A DNA stretch of 64,000 nt from Streptomyces sp. JH14 (GTDB lineage: Bacteria > Actinomycetota > Actinomycetes > Streptomycetales > Streptomycetaceae), in the NCBI RefSeq assembly GCF_029428675.1, contig NZ_JAJNEL010000001.1, forward strand, positions 5,456,001-5,520,000. Direction: 5' to 3'. Below the pieces are notes generated by a model. It ran no database searches, was not told the origin of the DNA, and saw only the letters and a program-made list of their open reading frames with translations. The translations under genes were made by a program, and so were the position numbers. This document shows, piece after piece, positions 15,782 to 24,431 of the stretch (position 1 is the stretch's first letter; each line of letters begins with the position of its first letter).

Positions 15782-17391
15782 TTGATGTCTGCCGTCTGGT
15801 CGGACCGTACGGACGCGCGTGGTTCACCGCCGCGCACCGCGTCCGCCGCCGCGAAAAGTTCAGCGGGCCGGACCCCGGCGAACGACGCCACCAGGTGTCC
15901 GTCCGGCCGGACCAGCAGCACGGTGTGTGCCGAGGCCCCCGGGTATGCCTCGGTCACCAGGAGTTCGCCCTTCACCGGCAGAGCGTCGACCGCCTCGGCG
16001 AGCCGGGGCATCACGCCCGCCGTCAACCAGTGCCGCCGGTCCCACACCCCGGTCCCCGGAGCGACCAGCACCACCAGCACATGGCCCCGCCCCAGCCGCT
16101 CGCGCAGCCGCACGGTCGTGCCGTCGGGTGCTGTCACCCGCACATCGGCGACTGGCGCGCCGGGGGGCGTACCGACCGATGTGTGCGCGCCGGCGCGTGG
16201 AGGCGCAAGGGGGGAGTGCACGTACGAAGGGGGCGCACCGAGCGGACCGCAGCCCAGATGGCCGTCGGCGAGCAGTGAATCGTGCCCCCGTGCGCCCCCC
16301 GCAACCAGGGTCCGCAGTCCTCCGCCGCCACGCAGTATCGGTAGCGACTGGTCCGCGGCGCGCAGCCGCGAGGCGACCGCGGCCCGGCGCTCCGCCTGGT
16401 AGCTGTCGAGCAGCACGTCGCAGGCGCCGTGGTGCCAGGCCTGGGCCAGCTTCCAGGCCAGGTTCTCGGCGTCCCGCAGCCCCTCGTCGAGCCCCTGCGT
16501 ACCGAGGGCGCCCAGAAGATGTGCGGCATCTCCGGCCAGGAAGGCCCGTTGTACGCGCCAGCGCCGTGCCAGCCGGTGATGCAGCGTGTACACACCCGTG
16601 TCCAGCAGTTCGTACGGCGGGGTGTCGCCGCACCAGCCTGCGAGCGTGTCCCGTACCCGGGTGATCAGCGCGTCGGGGGTGACGAGTTCGCCGCGCGACG
16701 GGAGCAGCCAGTCCAGCCGCCAGGCGCCGTCCGGCAGCGGCCGGGCGGTCACCTCGGTGCCGCCCGAGCGCCATGGCGGCAGCCGGTGCAGCACGGCCCG
16801 GCCGGGCCAGGGCAGCTCGGTGCGCAGCGCGGCGACGGCATGCCGCTCCACCGCCGTACGCCCGGGGAATCTGATGTCCAGGAGCTTGCGCACGGTGGAC
16901 CTGGCGCCGTCGCAGCCCACCAGATAACTCCCGCGCCACCAGGTCGAGTCGGGCTCTCTGGTGTGCACCGTGACCCCGGCGGGGTCCTGCTCCAGCGTGT
17001 CGATCCGGCTGAGCGGGGCCAGCTGCACCAGCCTCTGCCGGGCGACCGCAGCCCGCAGACCGCGCGTCAGGGCGTGCTGCGGCAGATGGACCGGTGCGGG
17101 CAGCCGGTCACCGTACGGGGCGTCCTCGTCGAGCGACAGTTCCCGGACCAGTTGCTTGCGGCGCATGGACCGCCAGCCGGACCACCGGATGCCCTCGTCC
17201 TTGGGCGCCGTGCACCCGAGCCGCTGCACGAGCGCCGCTGTGTCCTCGCGCAGCACCACCGTCCGGGCGGGGCGCGTCTCATCCCTCCCCGGGTCCTCGT
17301 CGAGGACGACTGAGGGGACGCCCTGCGAGGCGAGGGCGAGCGACAGCGCCAGGCCGACCGGCCCGGCGCCGACCACGATCACCGGGTCCAC
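15778..17391 (-). CDS. FAD-dependent aromatic-type monooxygenase
   Basis: A 537-residue group A flavoprotein monooxygenase of the PHBH/UbiH/MhpA type. The N-terminal GAGPVG motif (8-13) binds FAD ADP, the DG motif is CDGARSTV (160-167) and the GD motif is LAGDAAHLLGALGTQG (285-300). A thioredoxin-like C-terminal extension of about 130 residues makes it similar in length to phenol or 3-hydroxyphenylpropionate hydroxylases. GTG 17391 starts directly at the FAD motif and has AGGGAG 7 nt upstream. Substrate unknown; the gene stands alone, with the cysteine dioxygenase leader beginning 33 bp after its stop. No aromatic-degradation genes are near. Confidence 0.9.
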   Translation of the reverse strand: MDPVIVVGAGPVGLALSLALASQGVPSVVLDEDPGRDETRPARTVVLREDTAALVQRLGCTAPKDEGIRWSGWRSMRRKQLVRELSLDEDAPYGDRLPAPVHLPQHALTRGLRAAVARQRLVQLAPLSRIDTLEQDPAGVTVHTREPDSTWWRGSYLVGCDGARSTVRKLLDIRFPGRTAVERHAVAALRTELPWPGRAVLHRLPPWRSGGTEVTARPLPDGAWRLDWLLPSRGELVTPDALITRVRDTLAGWCGDTPPYELLDTGVYTLHHRLARRWRVQRAFLAGDAAHLLGALGTQGLDEGLRDAENLAWKLAQAWHHGACDVLLDSYQAERRAAVASRLRAADQSLPILRGGGGLRTLVAGGARGHDSLLADGHLGCGPLGAPPSYVHSPLAPPRAGAHTSVGTPPGAPVADVRVTAPDGTTVRLRERLGRGHVLVVLVAPGTGVWDRRHWLTAGVMPRLAEAVDALPVKGELLVTEAYPGASAHTVLLVRPDGHLVASFAGVRPAELFAAADAVRGGEPRASVRSDQTADIN

Positions 17392-17526
17392 GGCGTGACT
17401 CCCTGGGCCCGTGCGGTCGGAGGCGTCGTGGCGGAAGCGGAAGCGGAAGCGGGGGCTCGGTCGGCGATCACAGAACGTATGCAACCCACTGCCGGTGCTT
17501 GCGTCAAGTGACACCGGAGCACGGCG

Positions 17527-17556
17527 AGGGGCGCCGGCGGATGCGCCGGCGCCCCT
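17527..17556 (-). terminator. Terminator of the glu operon
   Basis: A perfect 13-bp stem (AGGGGCGCCGGCG and its complement) with a 4-nt loop, 24 nt after the gluD stop. It separates gluABCD from the monooxygenase gene that follows on the same strand. Confidence 0.8.
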
Positions 17557-17579
17557 GTGGCGCATGTGTCGACGAACCG

Positions 17580-18491
17580 TCAGACGGCGCGTCCGTCATC
17601 GATGTTGAGCGCCGGTGGGCCGATGGTCTCCAGACCGCCGTCGCCTGCGACACCGACCACGGCGCCCGTGCTCTTCTTGCCGCGCCGCAGCCGGCCCTCC
17701 AGCCAGCCCGCGAACGAGGTGAGCGCGAAGTTCACCACGATGTAGATCAGGGCGATGATCGTGAAGCACGCGATGGTGTTCGCGCCGTAGTTCGCGCTCA
17801 TCGGGCGGACCGACGCCAGCAGCTCGGGGAAGGTCAGCACCGCGCCGCCGAGGGCGGTGTCCTTCACGATGACGACGATCTGGCTGACGATCGCGGGGAG
17901 CATGGCCGTCACCGACTGCGGCAGCAGCACATGCAGCATGGTCTGGCCCTTGCGCATACCGATCGCCTTGGCCGCGTCCGTCTGCCCCTGGGGAAGGGAC
18001 AGGATCCCGGCGCGCACGATCTCGGCGAGCACCGAGGCGTTGTACAGCACCAGGCCGGTGACCACTGCGTACAGCGGGCGGGTTTCGCTGCTGATGGTCG
18101 TGTACTCGGAGTACGCCGCGTTTGCGGTGATCATCAGGATCAGTACCGGGATGGCGCGGAAGAACTCCACGACAAGGCCCGCCGGCATCCGCATCCACCG
18201 GTGTTCGGAGAGCCGGCCGATTCCGAACAGCGCACCCAGCGGCAATGCGATGACCAGGGCGAACGCCGCCGCCTTGAGAGTGTTCTGCAGACCCGGCCAG
18301 AGGAACGTCTGCCAGGGCTGGGAGCTGGTGAAGAACGGCTTCCACTTGATCCAGTCGAGCTGGTGCTTGGAGGCCAGACTGTCGTACACCCACCACGCGG
18401 CGGCAGCAGCGACGATCAGGAACAGGACCGTGTACAGGATGTTGCGCTGCTTGGCGCGCGGCCCCTGGGCGTCGTAGAGGACGGAAGTCAT
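17580..18491 (-). CDS. gluD: Glutamate ABC transporter permease GluD
   Basis: A 303-residue inner-membrane permease of the polar amino acid (HisMQ) type. About five to six transmembrane segments follow an N-terminal hydrophobic anchor. The EAA-like loop is in AAKAIGMRKGQTMLHVLLPQSV, which contacts the GluA ATPase. The C-terminal tail of about 50 residues is cytoplasmic and poorly conserved. Its ATG overlaps the gluC stop by 4 nt. It is the last gene of gluABCD, followed by a strong hairpin. Confidence 0.94.
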   Translation of the reverse strand: MTSVLYDAQGPRAKQRNILYTVLFLIVAAAAAWWVYDSLASKHQLDWIKWKPFFTSSQPWQTFLWPGLQNTLKAAAFALVIALPLGALFGIGRLSEHRWMRMPAGLVVEFFRAIPVLILMITANAAYSEYTTISSETRPLYAVVTGLVLYNASVLAEIVRAGILSLPQGQTDAAKAIGMRKGQTMLHVLLPQSVTAMLPAIVSQIVVIVKDTALGGAVLTFPELLASVRPMSANYGANTIACFTIIALIYIVVNFALTSFAGWLEGRLRRGKKSTGAVVGVAGDGGLETIGPPALNIDDGRAV

Positions 18492-19153
18492 CGCTTCACC
18501 GCCACCTTCTTGCTCACCCAGCCGAGGATCAGGCCGGTCGGGAGGGTCAGACAGACGAATCCGAACGCGAAGACCGCGGAGATCAGGATCAGCTGCGCCT
18601 CCGCCTCGATCATGCCCTTCATCAGGTAGGCCGCTTCGGCCACGCCGATGGCGGCGGCGACCGTCGTGTTCTTCGTGAGCGCGATCAGCACGTTGGCCAG
18701 CGGGTTGACGACCGAGCGGAAGGCTTGCGGAAGGACGATCAGACGCAGTACCTGCGTGAAGCTCAGACCGAGCGCACGTGCCGCCTCCGCCTGGCCGACC
18801 GGCACGGTGTTGATGCCTGCGCGCAGTGCCTCACAGACGAACGCCGAGGTGTAGGCGGTCAGCGCGAGAACCGCGAGCCGGAAGTTGATGTCCTTGAAGT
18901 CGCTGGCCCCGAGGCTGATGTTGAGCGTCTGGAAGAGACCCAGCGACGAGAAGACGATGATGACGGTCAGAGGAATGTTCCGGACGACATTCACATAGGC
19001 GGTGGCGAAACCGCGCATCAGGGGGACCGGGCTGACCTTCATGCCGGCCAGCAGCGTTCCCCATATGAGGGAGCCGAGGGCGGAGTAGACGGCGAGTTGC
19101 ACCGTCACCCAGAAGGCCCCCAACAGGTCGTAACCTTCAAGAAAGTCGAACAC
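18488..19153 (-). CDS. gluC: Glutamate ABC transporter permease GluC
   Basis: A 221-residue permease subunit with about five membrane segments and the EAA-type loop AARALGLSFTQVLRLIVLPQAFR that docks on GluA. It has the size and order of GluC in other actinobacterial glutamate systems. It overlaps gluD by 4 nt, so the two membrane subunits are translationally coupled. A 29-nt GC-rich hairpin lies in the 75-nt gap after gluB, probably separating high gluB expression from lower permease expression. Confidence 0.94.
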   Translation of the reverse strand: MFDFLEGYDLLGAFWVTVQLAVYSALGSLIWGTLLAGMKVSPVPLMRGFATAYVNVVRNIPLTVIIVFSSLGLFQTLNISLGASDFKDINFRLAVLALTAYTSAFVCEALRAGINTVPVGQAEAARALGLSFTQVLRLIVLPQAFRSVVNPLANVLIALTKNTTVAAAIGVAEAAYLMKGMIEAEAQLILISAVFAFGFVCLTLPTGLILGWVSKKVAVKR

Positions 19154-19185
19154 GATCTCCCGCGCTTCCGCGTGTAGGAGGGCAT

Positions 19186-19214
19186 GGCGCGCCGCCGTTC
19201 ACGGACGGCGCGCC
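19186..19214 (-). repeat. Intercistronic stem-loop between gluB and gluC
   Basis: GGCGCGCCG (19186-19194) and CGGCGCGCC (19206-19214) form a perfect 9-bp stem with an 11-nt loop. It lies in the gap between the binding-protein and permease genes. In ABC transporter operons such structures protect the upstream message and raise the ratio of binding protein to membrane subunits; this role here is inferred. Confidence 0.65.
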
Positions 19215-19228
19215 GGGTCAGCCCTGCT

Positions 19229-20068
19229 TCACTTGACGATGTTGCCGATCTTCGGGGCCTGCTCGTTCTTGTAGTTCGCCGGACCGAAGTTGGCCGCCAC
19301 CGCCTTGTCCCAGGAGCCGTCCGAGACCATCTTGGTGAGCGCGTCGTTGATCTTCTTCTTGAGGTCGGCGTCGCCCTTCTTCAGGCCGATGCCGTAGTTC
19401 TCGTTGCTCATCTTGAAGCCGGCCAGCTTGAACTTCCCCTGGAAGTCCTTCTGGGAGGCGAAACCGGCCAGGATGCTGTCGTCCGTGGTCAGTGCGTCGA
19501 CGGCCTTGTTCTCCAGGCCGGTGAGGCACTCGGAGTAGCCGCCGTACTCCTGCAGCTGGGCCTTGGGCGCCAGCTTCTCCTTGACGTTCTTCGCGGACGT
19601 CGAGCCGGTGACCGAGCACAGCTTCTTGCTGTTCAGGTCGGCCGGGGACTTGATGGAGTCGTCGTCGGCGCGGACCAGGATGTCCTGGTGCGCCAGCAGG
19701 TACGGACCCGCGAAGTCGACCTTCTGCAGCCGCTCGTCGTTGATCGAGTAGGAGGCGGCGATGAACTTGACGTCCCCGCGCTCGATCGCCGTCTCGCGGT
19801 CGGCGCTCTTGGTCTCCTTGAAGTTGATGTCCTTGGCGTCGTAACCGAGTTCCTTGGCGATGTACGTGGCGACATCGACGTCGAAACCGGTGAACTTGCC
19901 GTCGGGCGTCTTCAGACCGATACCGGGCTGGTCGATCTTGATGCCGATCGTGATCTTCTTGCCGCCACCCGCCGAGTCGCCCTTGTCGTCGGAGGAGCCA
20001 CAGGCGGTGGCGGTGAGAGCGAGCGCGAGCACGGCGGCCGATGCGGCGGTGACCTTACGAAGCTGCAT
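19229..20068 (-). CDS. gluB: Glutamate-binding lipoprotein GluB
   Basis: A 279-residue periplasmic-binding-protein-type lipoprotein that captures glutamate outside the membrane. The signal peptide ends in the lipobox region LTATAC, with Cys23 the lipidated residue, followed by a Gly/Ser/Asp linker. The SBP_bac_3 fold spans about residues 38-279 (FTGFDVDVATYIAKELGY; KFIAASYSINDERLQKVDFAGPY). It is the second gene of gluABCD, 51 nt after gluA. A hairpin after it suggests differential expression. Confidence 0.95.
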   Translation of the reverse strand: MQLRKVTAASAAVLALALTATACGSSDDKGDSAGGGKKITIGIKIDQPGIGLKTPDGKFTGFDVDVATYIAKELGYDAKDINFKETKSADRETAIERGDVKFIAASYSINDERLQKVDFAGPYLLAHQDILVRADDDSIKSPADLNSKKLCSVTGSTSAKNVKEKLAPKAQLQEYGGYSECLTGLENKAVDALTTDDSILAGFASQKDFQGKFKLAGFKMSNENYGIGLKKGDADLKKKINDALTKMVSDGSWDKAVAANFGPANYKNEQAPKIGNIVK

Positions 20069-20119
20069 GGTGAACTTCCCTAGAGTTGATGCGATGTGAG
20101 TGAGCAGCTGATCCGGAAA

Positions 20120-20905
20120 TCAGTGGTGCAGGATCTTCGAGAGGAAGTCCTTGGCCCGGTCACTGCGCGGATTGCTGAAGAACTGGTCGGGAGTCGCCTC
20201 TTCGACGATCTTCCCGTCGGCCATGAAGACGACACGGTTGGCGGCGGAGCGCGCAAAGCCCATCTCGTGGGTGACGACGACCATGGTCATGCCGTCCCGG
20301 GCGAGCTGCTGCATGACCTCCAGCACCTCGTTGATCATCTCAGGGTCGAGCGCGGAGGTCGGTTCGTCGAACAGCATGACCTTGGGGTCCATGGCCAACG
20401 CCCGTGCAATGGCGACTCGTTGCTGCTGGCCTCCGGAGAGCTGGGAGGGGTACTTGTCGGCCTGCGTCGCCACCCCCACCCGGTCGAGCAGCGAACGGGC
20501 CTTGTCCTCGGCAGCCTTTTTGTCCGCCTTGCGGACCTTCAGCTGGCCCAGCATCACATTCTCGAGCACCGTCTTGTGCGCGAAGAGATTGAACGACTGG
20601 AAGACCATGCCGACATCGGCACGCAGCCTGGCCAGCTCCTTGCCCTCCTGGGGCAACGGCTTGCCGTCGATCGCGATCGCGCCCGAGTCGATCGTCTCCA
20701 AGCGGTTGATCGTGCGGCACAGCGTGGACTTCCCGGACCCCGAAGGTCCGATGACGACGACGACCTCGCCCCGGGCGATGGTCAGGTCGATGTCCTGGAG
20801 CACATGCAGCGCGCCGAAGTGCTTGTTGACGTTGCTCAGTACGACAAGGTCGTTCGCCGCGGGTACGGCATCCTCGGCGGCCTTGGTCACTGAAACTCCG
20901 CTCAT
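20120..20905 (-). CDS. gluA: Glutamate ABC transporter ATP-binding protein GluA
   Basis: A 261-residue ABC ATPase that powers glutamate uptake. Walker A is GPSGSGKST (53-61), the ABC signature LSGGQQQR (156-163), Walker B VMLFDEP (about 177-183), and the switch His is in VVTHEMGF. ATG 20905 lies behind a GGAGG-containing leader (GAGGAGGACGGAGC). It is the first gene of gluABCD and is divergent from gluR. A promoter and a candidate GluR site precede it. In S. coelicolor the adjacent GluR-GluK system is reported to control this operon in response to glutamate. Confidence 0.95.
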   Translation of the reverse strand: MSGVSVTKAAEDAVPAANDLVVLSNVNKHFGALHVLQDIDLTIARGEVVVVIGPSGSGKSTLCRTINRLETIDSGAIAIDGKPLPQEGKELARLRADVGMVFQSFNLFAHKTVLENVMLGQLKVRKADKKAAEDKARSLLDRVGVATQADKYPSQLSGGQQQRVAIARALAMDPKVMLFDEPTSALDPEMINEVLEVMQQLARDGMTMVVVTHEMGFARSAANRVVFMADGKIVEEATPDQFFSNPRSDRAKDFLSKILHH

Positions 20906-20939
20906 CGGCTTCTTGCTCCGTCCTCCTCGGTTGGGAAGG

Positions 20940-20968
20940 ACCCTAATGACGCAGTGCGACCACCGTCA
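20940..20968 (-). promoter_or_regulatory. gluA promoter
   Basis: Minus strand TGACGG (20968 to 20963), 17-nt spacer, TAGGGT (20945 to 20940). Position is 35 nt before the gluA start. The motif CATTACATC overlaps the upstream edge of the -35, an activator-type location. Confidence 0.5.
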
Positions 20969-21088
20969 TTACATCTGAGCGGAAATTGAGCATAACGATC
21001 CGGCGGCAACCGGACACACCGTGTGAACGGGACGGCGGGTGAGGTAGCGGGGGCGTACCGGGTGCATAACGGAAACCTCGATGTAATG
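20966..21088. promoter_or_regulatory. Inverted GluR-site candidates in the gluA-gluR spacer
   Basis: CATTACATC at 20967-20975 recurs inverted as GATGTAATG at 21080-21088; with flanks the similarity extends to about 14 bp. GCATAACG occurs twice between them (20990-20997 and 21064-21071). One copy faces gluA and one faces gluR, as expected for a regulator of both. Assignment to GluR is inference. Confidence 0.45.
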
Positions 21089-21135
21089 GCTGGGCCCTTG
21101 ACTGAAGTACCGGTCATCGGCGTGGATGCCCTGGG

Positions 21136-21147
21136 ACGTCATGACGT
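21136..21147. promoter_or_regulatory. Perfect 12-bp palindrome upstream of gluR
   Basis: ACGTCATGACGT at 21136-21147 lies 109 bp before gluR, between TTGACT (21098-21103) and the coding region. It is a good dimeric-operator candidate but has no assigned protein. Confidence 0.35.
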
Positions 21148-21255
21148 GAAACGTCTCGGTAGGGGCAAGTACCGGGAAGTATGGACAAGCGCGCACAAGC
21201 GCATGAAAGACGGCGCGGCGGGCAAGAGGCCGCGTCGCGGACGGAAAGGGGGGCC

Positions 21256-21948
21256 ATGAGACTTCTGCTCGTCGAGGACGACAACCACGTGGCGGCCGCC
21301 CTGTCCGCGGTGCTCGCCCGCCACGGCTTCCAGGTCGTCCACGCACGCAGTGGCGAGGAGGCCCTCAAGGCGCTTCTGCCTGCGGACACCGAACCCTTCG
21401 GGGTGGTGCTCCTCGACCTCGGGCTGCCCGACCAGGACGGGTACGAGGTGTGCGGGAAGATCCGCAAGCGCACCTCCACCCCGGTGATCATGGTGACCGC
21501 GCGGGCCGATGTCCGGTCGCGGATCCATGGCCTCAACCTCGGAGCGGACGACTACGTCGTCAAGCCGTACGACACCGGTGAACTCCTGGCACGCATCCAT
21601 GCGGTCAGCAGGCGCAAGCCGGCCGGCGAGGACACGGTGTCGACGCCCGTCGCCGCACTGCGTCTCGGGCACGTCCACATCGAGCTTCCGACCCGTCGGG
21701 TCAGCGTCGACGGCACCGAAGTCCAGCTCACCCGCAAGGAGTTCGATCTGCTCGCGTTGCTTGCCCAGCGGCCCGGTGTGGTGTTCCGCCGGGAGCAGAT
21801 CATCAGCGAGGTGTGGCGCACCAGCTGGGAGGGAACGGGCCGCACGCTGGAAGTGCACGTCGCGTCCCTGCGATCCAAACTGCGGCTGCCCGCACTGATC
21901 GAGACCGTGCGCGGGGTCGGCTACCGGCTCGTCGCCCCGTCCGCGTAA
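21256..21948 (+). CDS. gluR: Response regulator GluR (OmpR family)
   Basis: A 230-residue OmpR/PhoB-type response regulator. The receiver domain occupies about residues 1-120 with acidic pair Glu7/Asp8-Asp9, phospho-acceptor Asp54 (LLDLGLPDQDG) and Lys in VVKPYDTGEL. The winged-helix DNA-binding domain runs from about 130 to 228 (RKEFDLLALLAQRPG, ending RGVGYRLV). ATG 21256 has AAAGGGGGG just upstream; the longer frame from 21181 has no support. The sensor kinase gene follows after 15 nt. Location beside gluABCD identifies it as GluR, the glutamate-responsive regulator. Confidence 0.93.
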   Translation: MRLLLVEDDNHVAAALSAVLARHGFQVVHARSGEEALKALLPADTEPFGVVLLDLGLPDQDGYEVCGKIRKRTSTPVIMVTARADVRSRIHGLNLGADDYVVKPYDTGELLARIHAVSRRKPAGEDTVSTPVAALRLGHVHIELPTRRVSVDGTEVQLTRKEFDLLALLAQRPGVVFRREQIISEVWRTSWEGTGRTLEVHVASLRSKLRLPALIETVRGVGYRLVAPSA

Positions 21949-21963
21949 GGGCGTACGTTCCAG

Positions 21964-23358
21964 GTGCGCACCCGTCTCCTCCCCCTGCTCATCATCCTCA
22001 TGGCGGGCGTGCTGCTCGCGCTCGGCTTCCCGCTGGCCGTCAGCGTGGCTGCCGCCCAGCAGCAGCGCGTCGTGGTCGACCGCATCGACGACACGGCGCG
22101 CTTTGCCGCGCTTGCCCAGTTCGTCACGGAACAGACCGGTGGCACCGACGAACGGCGCCGCACGCTGCAGGCCGAGCTCGAGGCGTACGACTCGGTGTAC
22201 GGAATCCGGGCCGGTGTCTTCTACCGCGACCGCAGCCCCATGGCGATGGCTCCGGTGACCTGGCGGCTTCCGGCCGAGGGGGAGGGGCACGAGGCCTTCA
22301 GCGAGGCTCTCCTCGGACGCCGCAGCCATGATCCCCCGCAGGTCTGGCCCTGGCAGCGCGGGCGGGTCGTCGTGGCCTCGCCCGTGGTGCGGGACGGCGA
22401 TGTGGTCGCCGTGGTGGTTCTCGACTCGCCCACCGGCGAAATGCGCTCCCGGACGCTGCGCGGCTGGCTGCTGATCGCGCTCGGTGAATCGGTCGCGATG
22501 CTGGTCGCCGTCGGCGCGGCGATCCGGCTCACCGGCTGGGTGCTGCTGCCCGTCCAGACCCTGGACGCGGCGGCGCACGACATCGCCAGCGGCAAGATGC
22601 GCTCCCGCGTGGTGGCCTCCGGAGGGCCACCGGAACTCAGGCGTCTGGCCCGTTCGTTCAACGAGATGGCCGACAACGTCGAGGAAGTGCTGGAGCAGCA
22701 GCGCGCCTTCGTCGCCGACGCCTCGCACCAGCTGCGCAACCCGCTCGCCGCGCTGCTGCTGCGCATCGAGCTCCTCGCGCTCGAACTCCCCGAAGGCAAC
22801 GAGGAGATCGCCTCCGTCCGCACGGAGGGCAAGCGCCTCGGTCAAGTGCTGGACGACCTGCTGGATCTGGCGCTGGCCGAGCATGCCGAGGCCGATCTCC
22901 GGCTCACGGACATCGGCGCGCTCACCGCCGAACGCGTCGCGTCGTGGCGTCCGTTCGCGGAGGAGAACGGCGTGCGGCTGAGGGTCGACGGGGCGTCGGC
23001 CGTGACCGCCTGGGCGGACCCCATCGCGCTGTCGAGCGCCCTCGACGCGATCATCGACAACGCGTGCAAGTTCACCCCCGCCGGTGAGGAGGTCATATTG
23101 ACGGTCGCCTCCGGCCGCGACAACGCCACGGTGGTCGTCGCCGACCGCGGGCCGGGGCTGACCGAGCAGGAGCTGGAGCGGATCGGCGACCGTTTCTGGC
23201 GCAGCACGCGGCACCAGAACGTGCGGGGATCCGGCCTCGGGCTGTCCATCTCACGTGCCCTGCTCGCGGCGGGTGGCGGCTCCCTCGCGTACGCGCCGCA
23301 CGAGCCGCACGGCCTGCGGGTGACCGTGACGGTTCCGCGCAACTGCCCGCACGGCTGA
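21964..23358 (+). CDS. gluK: Sensor histidine kinase GluK
   Basis: A 464-residue membrane histidine kinase. An N-terminal membrane segment (about 7-30), an extracytoplasmic sensor region (about 31-165), and a second membrane segment (about 167-190) lead into a HAMP domain. The phospho-acceptor is His255 in ASHQLRNPLAALL. N box (DNACKF), G1 (DRGPGL) and G2 (GSGLGLS) complete the ATPase domain. It starts at GTG 21964, 15 nt after gluR, and the two form one operon. The extracellular loop probably senses glutamate, as described for GluK in S. coelicolor. It is convergent with the TAXI protein gene. Confidence 0.93.
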   Translation: MRTRLLPLLIILMAGVLLALGFPLAVSVAAAQQQRVVVDRIDDTARFAALAQFVTEQTGGTDERRRTLQAELEAYDSVYGIRAGVFYRDRSPMAMAPVTWRLPAEGEGHEAFSEALLGRRSHDPPQVWPWQRGRVVVASPVVRDGDVVAVVVLDSPTGEMRSRTLRGWLLIALGESVAMLVAVGAAIRLTGWVLLPVQTLDAAAHDIASGKMRSRVVASGGPPELRRLARSFNEMADNVEEVLEQQRAFVADASHQLRNPLAALLLRIELLALELPEGNEEIASVRTEGKRLGQVLDDLLDLALAEHAEADLRLTDIGALTAERVASWRPFAEENGVRLRVDGASAVTAWADPIALSSALDAIIDNACKFTPAGEEVILTVASGRDNATVVVADRGPGLTEQELERIGDRFWRSTRHQNVRGSGLGLSISRALLAAGGGSLAYAPHEPHGLRVTVTVPRNCPHG

Positions 23359-23404
23359 GAGGCGCGGTCTGCGGTACCGGCGCCGGGGCGCCGCCCGGCG
23401 TCCG

Positions 23405-23448
23405 TCAGGGCCTGACCGAGTGTGTGCGAACCTCAGGGCTTGACCGAG
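23405..23448. repeat. 16-bp direct repeat at the 3' end of the TAXI gene
   Basis: TCAGGGCCTGACCGAG (23405-23420) and TCAGGGCTTGACCGAG (23433-23448) are direct copies with one mismatch. The second includes the stop codon and last codons of the TAXI gene, so the first looks like a small duplication of its 3' end. Confidence 0.55.
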
Positions 23449-24431
23449 CGGTAGTAGCGCTTCGCGCCGTCGTGCAGCGGCAGCGGATCCGTGTAGATCG
23501 CCGTCCGCAGGTCCACCAGCTGCGCCGCGTGCACCTCGCGCCCGATGCTGTCCCGGCTGTCGATCACGGTCCGGGTGAACGCCTCGGTCATCGCCGCATC
23601 CGTACGGTCCGTGGTGACCAGCACATTGGCGACCGCCACAGTGGGCACGGCCTGCCCTCCCTGCACGTGGCGGTAGGCGTCGGCGGGCATCACCGCGGAG
23701 CGGTAGTAGCGGGTCGGGCCCCCGGCTGCCTGAAGCTGCGCGATCAGCGGCTGCTCCAACGGCACCAGCCTGATGGCGAACCGGTCCGACAGCTCCTGCA
23801 CCGCGATGGTGGGCAGCCCGCCGGACCAGAAGAACGCGTCGAGCAGGCCGTTCTCCAGCCGCTTCGGCATCGTGTCGATACCGGCCGGAACCGGAGTGAT
23901 GTCATGCACAGGATCAAGGCCTGCGGCCTTCATCAGCCGGTCGGCCACCAGTCGTACGCCCGAACCCGTCTGTCCGACCCCGACCCGCTTGCCCACGAGA
24001 TCCGAGACCTGCCGTATGCCCGAGTCCCGGGCCACGACGAGCTGGACGTAGTCGTCGTACAGCCGCACGCAGCCGCGCAGCCGGTCGGCACCGGGCTTGT
24101 CGTCGCGGAGATAGGTGGCCAGGGCGTCGGTCGTGGCGATGGTGAAGTCGGCCTTCCCCGTCGCCACCCGCTCGATGTTCTGCTGGGATCCCTCGGAGGT
24201 CTGCAGCCGTATCGACGCACGGGGCATGTCCTTGGCGAGCACTGCTTCGAGCCGCTCGCCGTAGCGCTGATAGACCCCGCTGGGTACCCCGGTGCTGAAG
24301 GTCAGCGACCCGCTGGGCGAAGGTTCGCCGAGCGGCAGTACCCACCACAGCAGCAACCCGAGAACGACAGCGCCCGCGGCGCCCCCCTGCAGGGCTCGCC
24401 GCCGGCCGGTACGGGTCAGCGCGTGGAACAT
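23433..24431 (-). CDS. TAXI-family TRAP transporter solute-binding protein
   Basis: A 332-residue secreted or membrane-anchored binding protein of the TAXI family. One N-terminal hydrophobic segment (about 17-35) is followed by the TAXI fold (LTFSTGVPSGVYQRYGERLEAVL; VGVGQTGSGVRLVADRLMKAAGL; LLDAFFWSGGLPTIAVQEL). TAXI proteins usually feed a fused DctQM membrane subunit, and some bind glutamate or glutamine. No TRAP permease gene is in the window, so it works with a distant partner or as a sensor accessory. ATG 24431 has AGGA 7 nt upstream. It is convergent with gluK. Substrate unknown; glutamate is only a guess from context. Confidence 0.9.
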   Translation of the reverse strand: MFHALTRTGRRRALQGGAAGAVVLGLLLWWVLPLGEPSPSGSLTFSTGVPSGVYQRYGERLEAVLAKDMPRASIRLQTSEGSQQNIERVATGKADFTIATTDALATYLRDDKPGADRLRGCVRLYDDYVQLVVARDSGIRQVSDLVGKRVGVGQTGSGVRLVADRLMKAAGLDPVHDITPVPAGIDTMPKRLENGLLDAFFWSGGLPTIAVQELSDRFAIRLVPLEQPLIAQLQAAGGPTRYYRSAVMPADAYRHVQGGQAVPTVAVANVLVTTDRTDAAMTEAFTRTVIDSRDSIGREVHAAQLVDLRTAIYTDPLPLHDGAKRYYRSVKP

